NCBI GenBank assembly: GCA_003156495.1 | Contig: PMHC01000238.1 | Span: 1-7,549, forward strand | Direction: 5' to 3' | DNA: 7,549 nt | Source: Acidobacteriaceae bacterium | GTDB taxonomy: Bacteria; Acidobacteriota; Terriglobia; Terriglobales; Acidobacteriaceae | Part shown: positions 1 through 6,913 of the stretch, piece after piece | How positions within the stretch are numbered: the stretch's first letter is position 1 | Layout of the letters: every line of letters begins with the position of its first letter | Translations under genes and position numbers: made by a program | The notes under the pieces: generated by a model | What the model was told of the DNA's origin: nothing | The model's input: only the letters and a program-made list of their open reading frames with translations | Databases searched by the model: none

Positions 1-256
1 CGAAGGGACGCAGGTCGCGGAAGAAGCTGGTCTCGTTGATGGTCATGGCCTCGGCGACGGCGCGCTCGAGGGAAGGATTGCGCTGGGAACGAAGTTTACG
101 CGCCAGATCTTCGACGCGCGACAGTCCTTCGTTGCGCAGCAGCTTGGTCAGCCGCGTCTCGAAGAGATAGTCGCGTGAGGCATCGAGAACGTTCTGCGAA
201 ACCTCGTAAACGACCTGGCGCAGGAAGCTGTAATCGGATTCGGCGGCATGTTCCAT
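1..256 (-). CDS. cheR: Chemotaxis receptor methyltransferase CheR, N-terminal part
   Basis: CheR transfers methyl groups from S-adenosylmethionine to glutamates of chemoreceptors, opposing CheB during adaptation. The window contains only the first 85 residues; the gene runs off the left edge, so most of the methyltransferase domain is not visible. What is present is the helical CheR N-terminal domain (residues about 8-65, with RLTKLLRNEGL near 34-44), followed by the family hallmark AMTINETSFFRDLRPF at about 70-85, which begins the catalytic domain. The start ATG shares its A with the TGA stop of cheB (TGATG), so translation is probably coupled to cheB; no strong ribosome binding site precedes it. 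It is the last visible gene of the che operon. The family call is secure from the NETSFFRD motif; nothing can be said about the C-terminus or any fused domain beyond the edge. Confidence 0.93.
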   Translation of the reverse strand, partial: MEHAAESDYSFLRQVVYEVSQNVLDASRDYLFETRLTKLLRNEGLSRVEDLARKLRSQRNPSLERAVAEAMTINETSFFRDLRPF

Positions 257-1404
257 CACGACACCATCACACGATCTGGGTTACGAAGCTGGTTGCCGGT
301 TGTGCTGGTCGGAGTCGAACGGCCAACAGTACGGATCATGTCTAGAGCAATCGCGTTCAAGGGCAAGACCCTATGCGCCAGCCCCGCCTGCGTTACCGCT
401 CCCGGCATGCCCCAAACGGTGCTGGTTGCCTGGTCCTGAGCAAGAACAGTTCCACCTTGCTCGCGGATGGGGCGGCAGCCGATGAGTCCATCAGAGCCCA
501 TGCCGGTAAGAATGACCGCCAATACAGCGCCGCCATAAAGTTTCGCTACGCTGCGAAAGAGCACATCGACAGCCGGGCGGCAGTGGTTCTCCGGCGAATC
601 CTGGTTCAGGTGCAAAGTGTTCGGCGCACCGGGACGCATGGATGCCATCACTTCCATGTGCCAGTTACCGCGCGCGATGTAAATGGTTCCCGGAACGACG
701 GGCGCGCCTTCGCTGGCTTCGGCGACGTGCAACTTGCAGCGTGAGTTCATGCGTTCGGCAAAAAGTTTGGTGAAGACTTCCGGCATGTGCTGCACGATGA
801 CGATCGGCAGCGGAAAGTTGGCCGGAAGCGCGGGCAAAACGACATCGAGCGCGGCCGGACCGCCCGTCGAGACGCCGATCGCGACGATCGACGGAGCGAC
901 GGTGGGTATCTGCGTGCCCGGAGGAGGCGGCGCCTGTTTAGCGAAAAACAGCGACGAAGCGGTCGCGGAGGTAGACTGCTGCCGGAGTTGGCTCGTGAGA
1001 GCGTTGATTTTCGGAATCAGCTCCTGCGAAAGTTTACGCATGGCTGCTTCGCGGCTCGTCTGGCCCGTAGGCTTGGCGACGTAATCTGAAGCACCGATAG
1101 CCAGAGCTTCAATGGTGACCTTGGCGCCGCGCTGGGTAAGCGAGCTGCACATGATGATGGGCATTTTGTGCCCTCTGGCGCGCAGTTCCCGTAACGTAGC
1201 CAAACCGTCTTTAACCGGCATCTCAACATCAAGAAGGATCAAGTCGGGGCGTTCTGTTTGAACCAGTTGAATCGCGGAGGCGCCATCGGTGGCCGTCGAA
1301 GCCACCTCAAGGCCGGAACTGGAACTGATGACGGAACGCAGCAAACCGCGCATGACAGCCGAGTCGTCCACGATCATGATGCGGATGGGGCGTGGGGGAG
1401 TCAT
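256..1404 (-). CDS. cheB: Chemotaxis response regulator / protein-glutamate methylesterase CheB
   Basis: CheB removes methyl groups from (and may deamidate) chemoreceptors when phosphorylated by CheA, resetting receptor sensitivity. The 382-residue product has the full two-domain layout. The receiver domain (about 7-125) has the acidic pair D13/D14, the phosphorylation site D59 in LLDVEMP, and K111. A linker follows (about 125-170, with a PPPP run near 159-162). The methylesterase domain (about 172-360) shows the expected Ser-His-Asp triad: S179 in IGVSTGGP, H206 in VIVQHMP, and D305 in GMGSDG. It is slightly longer than the roughly 350-residue enterobacterial protein because of the linker and a Ser/Thr-rich tail after 360. 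The ATG lies 3 bases after the cheY stop, with GAGG 8 bases upstream inside the end of cheY. The 3' end overlaps the cheR start. All key residues are present, so it should be active. Confidence 0.97.
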   Translation of the reverse strand: MTPPRPIRIMIVDDSAVMRGLLRSVISSSSGLEVASTATDGASAIQLVQTERPDLILLDVEMPVKDGLATLRELRARGHKMPIIMCSSLTQRGAKVTIEALAIGASDYVAKPTGQTSREAAMRKLSQELIPKINALTSQLRQQSTSATASSLFFAKQAPPPPGTQIPTVAPSIVAIGVSTGGPAALDVVLPALPANFPLPIVIVQHMPEVFTKLFAERMNSRCKLHVAEASEGAPVVPGTIYIARGNWHMEVMASMRPGAPNTLHLNQDSPENHCRPAVDVLFRSVAKLYGGAVLAVILTGMGSDGLIGCRPIREQGGTVLAQDQATSTVWGMPGAVTQAGLAHRVLPLNAIALDMIRTVGRSTPTSTTGNQLRNPDRVMVS

Positions 1405-1407
1405 TCT

Positions 1408-1776
1408 TTATGCCTCTACCAGGCCAAGCATGGCCAATTTTTCGCTGAGTGCGGCGTCGTCGAAAGGTTTCATCAGATACTCGTCGGCGCCGGCTTCGAG
1501 AGCGCGAACAATGAAGTCGTTCTCGGCCTCGGTGGTTACCATCATGACTTTCAGGTCGTTAAATCCGTCGGCACGCAATTGACGCAGCATCTCCAAACCG
1601 TCCATGACGGGCATATTCCAGTCCACCAGCGCAAGATCAAAATCAAGGCCGCTGTGCAGTTGTTCGAGCCCGGCGCGTCCGTCGGCGGCTTCTTCGCAGT
1701 CAATGCCTTTGCTTTTGAGCATGCCGCGCAGAAAGTCTCTGACAAAACGGGAGTCGTCGACGATCAGTGCCCGCAT
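1408..1776 (-). CDS. cheY: Single-domain chemotaxis response regulator CheY
   Basis: This 122-residue protein is a stand-alone receiver domain that takes phosphate from CheA and carries the signal to the output machinery, classically the flagellar motor switch. Visible residues match CheY: acidic pair D7/D8 in IVDDSR, phospho-acceptor D52 in VDWNMPVMDG, T81 in the VMMVTTEAE strand, switch aromatic Y100 and K103 in YLMKPF. There is no output domain. The start was chosen at the ATG preceded by a full AGGAGG six bases upstream, and because translation then opens MRALIVDDSR as is usual. An upstream in-frame extension to 1833 would add 19 unconserved residues and run into the cheW coding end. The gene sits 34 bases after cheW and 3 before cheB. 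The operon position supports a genuine CheY, but the output it controls (flagellum, pili or other) cannot be told from this window. Confidence 0.95.
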   Translation of the reverse strand: MRALIVDDSRFVRDFLRGMLKSKGIDCEEAADGRAGLEQLHSGLDFDLALVDWNMPVMDGLEMLRQLRADGFNDLKVMMVTTEAENDFIVRALEAGADEYLMKPFDDAALSEKLAMLGLVEA

Positions 1777-1782
1777 GGGGTT

Positions 1783-1788
1783 CCTCCT
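1783..1788 (-). promoter_or_regulatory. Strong ribosome binding site of cheY
   Basis: Read on the minus strand this is AGGAGG, a perfect Shine-Dalgarno core, with 6 bases to the ATG at 1776. It is the strongest such site in the che operon and decides the cheY start over the longer in-frame alternative. A strong site here would fit CheY being made in excess of the kinase and coupling protein, which is an inference. Confidence 0.8.
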
Positions 1789-1810
1789 GACAAATAAGCT
1801 ACGGGGCCCG

Positions 1811-2296
1811 TTAAGCAGCCTGTTGTTCAGCACCCAGGCGCAGTGGATCGAGCTTTTCGGGTTCCAGCATCACGAGCAGACCGTCTTTGAGTTTGTAAGC
1901 CCCGGCAAACAGCGACCGACGCCGCTCGTCGAGAGTCGAGGGATTGCGTTCGTAATCTGTGGCCGAAACAGTGAGCACTTCGCCGACCGAGTCAACCAAT
2001 AATCCGTAAAAGCCTTCGGGGCTTTCCAACACCAGAATGTCCTGCGTACCATCCTTGGGCGGCAGATCGAGAAGCTGGCGCAGACTCACCGTGGTGAGCA
2101 CATCGCCGCGGTAGTGGACCAGACCGCCGACAAAGCTGGGAGCCAGAGGCACGGGCTGTGGCTGCGTGGCGCCCACAATCTCCAAAATATGGTTGATGGG
2201 TACGCCGAACAGAGTGCTACCTACGCGAACCGAACAAATCTCGTTGAGCGTGTCGGTGTTCTGCTTTTGATTGGATGCGGTTTCTGCGTTGCTCAT
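1811..2296 (-). CDS. cheW: Chemotaxis coupling protein CheW
   Basis: CheW is the scaffold that links chemoreceptor tips to the P5 domain of CheA in the membrane-associated signalling array. The 161-residue product is close to the usual CheW length (about 155-170) and is a single CheW-like domain covering about 18-150, after a short polar N-terminal tail. Recognisable blocks are FGVPINHILEIV (30-41), FVGGLVHYRGDVLTTVSL (55-72) with the conserved Arg-Gly at R63-G64, LLVDSVGEVLTV (99-110), and the C-terminal LLVMLEPEKL (140-149). The start overlaps the cheA stop as ATGA, and GGAGG lies 7 bases upstream at 2308-2304 on the minus strand, so the start is well supported and coupled to cheA. Nothing looks truncated. 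It is most likely the partner of the CheA encoded just upstream. Confidence 0.95.
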   Translation of the reverse strand: MSNAETASNQKQNTDTLNEICSVRVGSTLFGVPINHILEIVGATQPQPVPLAPSFVGGLVHYRGDVLTTVSLRQLLDLPPKDGTQDILVLESPEGFYGLLVDSVGEVLTVSATDYERNPSTLDERRRSLFAGAYKLKDGLLVMLEPEKLDPLRLGAEQQAA

Positions 2297-4740
2297 GCCA
2301 CGGCCTCCGGAACATATTCGTTGGTGGTGATTTCCCCGGCGGGCAGCGGAGCGACACCGCCCAGGTTGACCACGTCGGTGACGCTATCTTTCAGCAAGGT
2401 GACGCCGTCGGTGCGTTCGCCGGAACCGGCCGCGAAGAGACTGGCGCCAGAGGCTACGTCGAGAACGTGCGAGACGGCAATGCCCACGTGGCGGTCGCCT
2501 TCGCTGCAAACCACGACGACGATCTGCGTTTCGGGGTTGCCCTGCGCCGCGGCCAGAATGCCGCCCGTATCTTCAACTGGAAGCAACTGGCCCTCGAAGT
2601 TGAGCACCGGACGGTAGCCGACATATTCGATCCGCGACAACGACAACTGCTCGATGCGCAGGACGTCGGCCAGAGGCACGGCGGCGCGGCGGCCGGCGGC
2701 TTCGACCAGCAGGTATTCCATCTTGGCGGCATCGATGGCGGTGCCCGCCTCGACGGCGTGCGTCTCTTCTTCTTCCTTGCCGCTCATGGCGACGCCGGTC
2801 TTCATGGCGATGGCGCCAGGATCGAGAATCAAAGCCAGATTGCCATTGCCCAGCACCGTAGCGCCCGAATAGAGACTGATGCCTTTCAGCACCGTATTCA
2901 GCGGCTTAACGACGATTTCTTCGGGATCGGCAAGCGAATCGACGACCAGGCCGAAGTTACGGCCGTCGGCGTCGAGCACGGCGATAAAGCTGTCGCGCGG
3001 CTGGTCCAGCTTGGGTTCGCGGCCGGGCGTCAACAGGCGATCGAGAAAGACCAAAGGCAGCAAACGGCCGCGCAGCCGGTAGAGCGGCGCATTTTCAACC
3101 CACTCGATCGAGGTTGCGGCCTGCTCGGGCGGCACGTGCACCAGCTCGGAGAGCGCGCCTTGCGGCAGCGCGAAACTCTGGTTCAAACTGCGCACGATCA
3201 GCGCGGGAATAATAGCCAAAGTCAGCGGAATGCGCAGGCGCAGCGAGGTGCCTTTGCCAAAGCGCGAATCGATCTCAACCTTGCCGCCGATTTTTTCCAC
3301 GTTGGTGCGGACCACATCCATGCCCACGCCGCGACCGCTGACGTTGGTCACTTTAGCGGCGGTGGAGAAGCCGGGTAAAAAGATCAGCTGCATCAGTTCG
3401 CGATCGGGCATGATGGCGGCGCGCTCGGGCGTAATCAAACCGCGCTCGATGGCCTTTTGGCGAACCCTTTCTACGTTGATGCCGGCGCCATCGTCGGTAA
3501 CTTCGACCACGACGTGGCTGCCTTCCTGCACGGCGCGCAAAGTCAGCGTGCCTTCGGGATCTTTGCCGGCGGCTTTGCGCACATCGGGCGGCTCGATGCC
3601 GTGATCGAGCGAGTTGCGCACCGCGTGGGTCAATGGATCCTTGATGGCCTCGAGCAGACTTTTATCGAGCTCGGTCTCCTGGCCTTCCATCTGCAAGCGA
3701 ACGTGACGGCCCAATGACAGCGACAGATCGCGGACGATACGCGGCATCTTCGAAAAGACATTCGAGACCGGCTGCATGCGGGCTTTCATGACCGACTCGC
3801 GCAGGTCGGCTGTGACCATGTCGAGACGGCGCGAAAGCATCGTCATGTTGGGATCGGAGGCGGTGGCCTGCAAAACCTGATTGCGGGTAAGCACCAGTTC
3901 GCCGACCAGATTCATCATGCGGTTCAACAGCGCGACATCGACGCGCAATGTGCTTTCCGCGGCGGTGCCGCCGACAGGCCGGGCAGGCGCTTCTGCCGCC
4001 GGCGATGAAGCGGGCGCGGCAGAAGTGGACGGAGCAGGAGCGACAGGTGTCGCGACAACTGGCGCGGCGGCAACAACTGGCGCGGCCGGTGCAACGGCAA
4101 CTGGCACTGGAGCGGGCGCGGCAGGCGTCGCGGCAACAGGCGCGGCAGCAGCAACTGGTGTGGCTGGTGCGGCGGCAACCGCCACTGAAGCGGACGCGAC
4201 AGCAGCCGGAGCAGCGGCAACCGGAGCGACGGGAGCGGCAACCGCTACCGTGGTTGCCACAGGCGCGGCCGACGCCGCCGGTTGCGCTACGCTTTTGGCA
4301 GCCGCCGGCGGTGCCGGAGCAGCCGGAGTGGCAACCGCTGGCTGTTGGCCGGCAGGTTTGTTGGCCCCGGCGCGCAATTGATCCAGGCGTGCAATCAATG
4401 CCGAGTCTTCGCCCGTGCCTTCATTACCCTCGGCCTCGATCACCCTCAAAATGGCCCGCAGGCCATCGAGCAACTGCAACAGCGCGGTGATGATCGGTGA
4501 ATCGGCGGTCAATTTTTCGTCGCGCAGCAAACCCAGCAGGTTTTCACCCGAGTGGGCCAATTTTTCCAGGCGTTTGAAGCCCAGGAACCCCGTGGTTCCT
4601 TTAATCGTATGTACCGACCGGAAGATGTCCGCCAGCAAACCTTTATCGTGGGGCCGCTCTTCCAGTTCGGTCATACACCGCTCCATGCGGTCCAAACCTT
4701 CCTGGCTTTCGATCAAAAACTCCCTCGTCAGATCATCCAT
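2293..4740 (-). CDS. cheA: Chemotaxis histidine kinase CheA with long Ala/Pro linker and two CheW-like domains
   Basis: CheA autophosphorylates under receptor control and passes phosphate to CheY and CheB. The 815-residue protein reads: Hpt/P1 domain (about 1-120) with phospho-accepting H44 in SVHTIKGTTGFLGF; a linker of about 130 residues (127-259) almost entirely Ala, Pro and Val; the dimerisation helices P3 (about 262-325); the ATPase domain P4 with N-box HAVRNSLDHGIE (372-383), G1 DDGAGI (416-421), F-box FLPGFSTA (454-461) and G2 GRGVGMDVV (469-477); a first CheW-like P5 domain (about 507-640) with the RG pair in LRGRLLPL; and a second CheW-like domain (about 672-795). No P2 response-regulator-binding domain is recognisable. 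The start is placed at the ATG giving MDDLTREFLIESQEGLDRM, a typical Hpt opening, with AGGGTG 7 bases upstream; a TTG at 4815 and an ATG at 4788 would add unconserved residues. First gene of the operon; its stop overlaps cheW. Confidence 0.96.
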   Translation of the reverse strand: MDDLTREFLIESQEGLDRMERCMTELEERPHDKGLLADIFRSVHTIKGTTGFLGFKRLEKLAHSGENLLGLLRDEKLTADSPIITALLQLLDGLRAILRVIEAEGNEGTGEDSALIARLDQLRAGANKPAGQQPAVATPAAPAPPAAAKSVAQPAASAAPVATTVAVAAPVAPVAAAPAAVASASVAVAAAPATPVAAAAPVAATPAAPAPVPVAVAPAAPVVAAAPVVATPVAPAPSTSAAPASSPAAEAPARPVGGTAAESTLRVDVALLNRMMNLVGELVLTRNQVLQATASDPNMTMLSRRLDMVTADLRESVMKARMQPVSNVFSKMPRIVRDLSLSLGRHVRLQMEGQETELDKSLLEAIKDPLTHAVRNSLDHGIEPPDVRKAAGKDPEGTLTLRAVQEGSHVVVEVTDDGAGINVERVRQKAIERGLITPERAAIMPDRELMQLIFLPGFSTAAKVTNVSGRGVGMDVVRTNVEKIGGKVEIDSRFGKGTSLRLRIPLTLAIIPALIVRSLNQSFALPQGALSELVHVPPEQAATSIEWVENAPLYRLRGRLLPLVFLDRLLTPGREPKLDQPRDSFIAVLDADGRNFGLVVDSLADPEEIVVKPLNTVLKGISLYSGATVLGNGNLALILDPGAIAMKTGVAMSGKEEEETHAVEAGTAIDAAKMEYLLVEAAGRRAAVPLADVLRIEQLSLSRIEYVGYRPVLNFEGQLLPVEDTGGILAAAQGNPETQIVVVVCSEGDRHVGIAVSHVLDVASGASLFAAGSGERTDGVTLLKDSVTDVVNLGGVAPLPAGEITTNEYVPEAVA
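3964..4362 (-). repeat. Low-complexity repetitive DNA encoding the CheA Ala/Pro/Val linker
   Basis: This stretch lies inside cheA and encodes residues 127-259. It is built from irregular copies of short GC-rich units; for example ACAACTGGCGCGGC occurs at 4055-4068 and again at 4073-4086, a period of 18 bases, with looser variants on either side. The encoded peptide alternates AAPVA/APAAP-type motifs with almost no charged residues in its core, so it is predicted to be a flexible or extended tether and not a folded domain. Such repeats are prone to length change by replication slippage. It also leaves long open frames on the opposite strand, which are composition artefacts. Confidence 0.7.
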
Positions 4741-4940
4741 CGCATCACACCCTATGCGCCAGGCTTCGCGCTCCCGGCGACCACTCATGTGCTTTATCGG
4801 ATGGATGGCGCTCAACTTGAGAAAGCTAAAAAATTAGATTCTCATAGGCCAGAAAAACGGAAACGAGTGTACATTCGAGGCGGGGATGAATTAGCCTCTT
4901 ATCTTAATCTTTCCCGATTTTGGCCCTGGACGTGCCAACA
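4741..4940. promoter_or_regulatory. Divergent intergenic region between cheA and cdd, probable promoter region for both operons
   Basis: No convincing gene lies in these 200 bases. The half next to cheA is GC-rich, while about 4817-4915 is clearly richer in A and T than the flanking genes, as expected for promoters. On the plus strand TTGAGA at 4817-4822 is followed after 17 bases by TCTCAT at 4840-4845, a fair -35 and a poor -10 match, about 95 bases before cdd. On the minus strand TCTAAT at 4838-4833 matches five of six bases of a -10 box, but no good -35 lies at the right distance. A small palindrome, CTAA-AAAA-TTAG, sits at 4826-4837. I see no sigma-28 type promoter. The presence of promoters here is likely from the divergent layout; the individual boxes are weak guesses. 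Confidence 0.45.
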
Positions 4941-5354
4941 ATGACAAACCTTCCTCAGCCTGCGCTTGAAGACCTGTTGGAGCTGGCGCAAACAGCCGCC
5001 TATCACTCCTATGCGCCCTATTCGCGTTTTCGTGTTGGGGCGGCGATCCGCTTGACTACCGGCGAAGTCATAACCGGAACCAACGTGGAAAATGTCAGCT
5101 TTGGACTGACCTTGTGCGCGGAGCGGGTAGCGACTGTCCGCGCAATTTCCCAATTCGGGCCTGAAATTAAAATCGAAGCCGTGGCCATCGCAAATTTAAA
5201 TGACGCGGCCAGCCCGCCCTGCGGCGCTTGCCGGCAGGTGCTGGCCGAGTTTATCCTGCCCGATGCGCCGGTCATTTTTCCGACAGCCAAGGGCCTGCGA
5301 ACCATCGTCTTCGGCGAGTTGCTGCCGCATGGCTTCGAGATGAAATTGAAGTAG
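4941..5354 (+). CDS. cdd: Cytidine deaminase (homotetrameric, short type)
   Basis: Cdd hydrolytically deaminates cytidine and deoxycytidine to uridine and deoxyuridine in the cytoplasm, feeding pyrimidine salvage. The 137-residue product has the length of the small zinc-dependent tetrameric enzymes (about 130-140) and not the larger dimeric E. coli type. Zinc and catalytic residues are present: C59 and E61 in LCAERVA, and C94 and C97 in PCGACRQVL. The substrate-binding region appears as YAPYSRFRVGAA (25-36) and TGTNVENVSFGLT (45-57). The start is set at ATG 4941 because homologues open near there; an in-frame TTG at 4920 would add seven residues, and neither start has a strong ribosome binding site (GGA lies 10 bases before the ATG). 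First gene of the salvage group, followed 12 bases later by deoA, so the product can be passed straight to the phosphorylase. Confidence 0.95.
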   Translation: MTNLPQPALEDLLELAQTAAYHSYAPYSRFRVGAAIRLTTGEVITGTNVENVSFGLTLCAERVATVRAISQFGPEIKIEAVAIANLNDAASPPCGACRQVLAEFILPDAPVIFPTAKGLRTIVFGELLPHGFEMKLK

Positions 5355-5366
5355 GATGCGGGAGAA

Positions 5367-6761
5367 ATGAAGCCAGGCAATGAAATTTCGCGCGAGGCCG
5401 CTGCCGCCTCGCCGCTGCACATGATCGACCTGATCCGCAAAAAGCGCAGCGGCGGCGAACTTGAAGCGCATGAGATCGAATTGATCGCGCGCGGCGCCGC
5501 CGATGGATCGATCCCCTCCGACCAGTTGGCGGCCTGGCTGATGGCCGCCTGGATTCGCGGCCTCTCGCGCGACGAAACGCGGGCGCTGACGCTGGCCATG
5601 CGCGACTCGGGCGTAAAATTTTCTTCCGCGCGGTTGGGCCGGAAAGCAGTAGACAAGCATTCGACCGGTGGCGTGGGCGACAAAACCAGCTTTCTCGTGG
5701 CTCCGCTGGCCGCCGCCTGCGGCGTGGCCGTGCCCATGCTCAGCGGCCGCGCGTTGGGCCACACCGGCGGCACGCTCGACAAACTGGAATCGATCCCCGG
5801 CTACCGGACGGCGCTAACGCTCGATGAATTCGAAAAGGTGCTTGCCAAGTGCGGCGCGTCGATCATGGGCCAGACCGACGAGTTGGCTCCGGCCGACCGC
5901 AAGCTCTACGCGCTGCGCGACCGCACCGGAACCGTCGAAAATCCCGGACTGATTTGCGCCTCAATTCTGAGCAAAAAATTGGCCGCCGGCCTCGACGGTC
6001 TGGTACTGGATGTGAAGACCGGCTCGGGCGCATTTTTGCGCCGCCGCTCCGATTGCGAGTATTTGGCCTCGCTGATGGTCTCTACCGCCGAGGCCGCCGG
6101 CACGCGCACCGTGGCGCTTTTAACCGATATGAGCCAGCCCTTGGGCCGGGCCGCCGGAAATTGGATCGAGTTGGTCGAGTGCGTCGAGCTTTTGCGCGGC
6201 GAGCGGCCGGAGTACAGCGCGGACGTGCGCGAGCTATCGCTCATTCTGGCCGGATGGATGATCCATCTGGGCGGAGAGGCCGCATCGGCCGAGGCTGGCC
6301 GCAAACGCGCCGAGCAGGCGCTTGAAAACGGCTCGGCCACGCGCGTTTTTATGGCGATGGTCGAGGCGCAGGGCGGAGACCTGAGCGTCTTCGACGAACC
6401 GGAAAAATTTCACCGGCCGGGCGCGACTGCCGTGGTCGAAGCCTGGACGAGCGGCTTTGTTGCGAAGATGGATACGACTGCTTTAGGTTGGGCGGTGCAG
6501 CGAAGCGGAGCGGGACGGGAAATTGCCGGTGAGCCGGTCGATCCGCACGCTGGAATTTTGTTCCACGCCCGGCGCGGCGCGCGCATCGAGCGCGGCCAAC
6601 CGCTGGCGACAATCTACGCGACGACGGCGGAAATGCTTGCCGAACCGGAAGAAATTTTGAAACGGGCAATTCAGATTTCCGAAACCGCGCCACGCGCCGT
6701 ACCGCTGGTGGGCCGCGTGATTGCGCGCGAGACGGCGGAAATGCAGCTCAGTAGTCAGTGA
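5367..6761 (+). CDS. deoA: Thymidine / pyrimidine-nucleoside phosphorylase
   Basis: This enzyme splits thymidine, deoxyuridine and, in some members, uridine with phosphate, giving the free base and (deoxy)ribose-1-phosphate. Conserved blocks are MIDLIRKKRSGG (19-30) of the helical N-terminal domain, the phosphate loop KHSTGGVGD (97-105), the signature SGRALGHTGGTLDKLESIPG (126-145), and R184, S199 and K203, which match the base-binding residues of the E. coli enzyme. The PYNP C-terminal domain spans about 355-440. M124 sits where, as I recall, thymidine phosphorylases have Met and broad-specificity Bacillus enzymes have Lys, which leans towards thymidine phosphorylase. At 464 residues it is longer than the usual 430-440, mainly through an 18-residue N-terminal extension; ATG 5421 is an alternative start, though no binding site favours it. 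The last residues SSQ and the stop codon come from a heptamer repeat arm, so the native tail may have been altered. The symbol pdp would be equally defensible. Confidence 0.94.
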   Translation: MKPGNEISREAAAASPLHMIDLIRKKRSGGELEAHEIELIARGAADGSIPSDQLAAWLMAAWIRGLSRDETRALTLAMRDSGVKFSSARLGRKAVDKHSTGGVGDKTSFLVAPLAAACGVAVPMLSGRALGHTGGTLDKLESIPGYRTALTLDEFEKVLAKCGASIMGQTDELAPADRKLYALRDRTGTVENPGLICASILSKKLAAGLDGLVLDVKTGSGAFLRRRSDCEYLASLMVSTAEAAGTRTVALLTDMSQPLGRAAGNWIELVECVELLRGERPEYSADVRELSLILAGWMIHLGGEAASAEAGRKRAEQALENGSATRVFMAMVEAQGGDLSVFDEPEKFHRPGATAVVEAWTSGFVAKMDTTALGWAVQRSGAGREIAGEPVDPHAGILFHARRGARIERGQPLATIYATTAEMLAEPEEILKRAIQISETAPRAVPLVGRVIARETAEMQLSSQ

Positions 6762-6779
6762 TCAGTTGTCAGTTGTCAG
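6749..6779 (+). repeat. Heptamer repeat array, left arm of an inverted pair
   Basis: Four tandem heptamers of consensus CAGTNNT plus a final CAG make up 31 bases. The array begins inside the deoA coding end: it encodes the final Ser-Ser-Gln, and the TGA stop at 6759-6761 lies in the second heptamer. Its reverse complement is found at 6914-6944. Confidence 0.85.
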
Positions 6780-6913
6780 AGATAGATACGCGCCTGTGCC
6801 GTATTTTGCTTCGCCTTTGATCTGCAATCGCTTTCTCATCGCGCCAACCGTACGATTCTGGGGCTCAATTTTATGACAATGGAAAGCAATTCAGTTGCGG
6901 CCAGCAAGATAAA

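Noticed and set aside
1408..1833. Longer CheY starting at 1833
   Set aside because: The extra 19 residues overlap the cheW end and are unlike the receiver fold; the ATG at 1776 has a perfect AGGAGG.
2275..3378. Long open frame of 367 codons on the plus strand, opposite cheA
   Set aside because: It is an antisense shadow of the high-GC cheA gene: its protein is His/Gln/Gly/Asp-rich with no family features, while the minus strand carries clear CheA domains across the same bases.
3881..4381. Plus-strand open frame with Ala/Gly/Thr-rich repeats (166 codons)
   Set aside because: It is the complement of the repetitive CheA linker; stop codons are simply lacking in this biased sequence.
2293..4815. 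Longer CheA starting at a TTG at 4815
   Set aside because: The additional 25 residues show no Hpt similarity; the internal ATG at 4740 opens a typical CheA N-terminus with a usable ribosome binding site.
5018..5782. Minus-strand frame of 254 codons opposite cdd and deoA
   Set aside because: Ser/Ala/Pro-rich antisense translation spanning two conserved genes; no family features.
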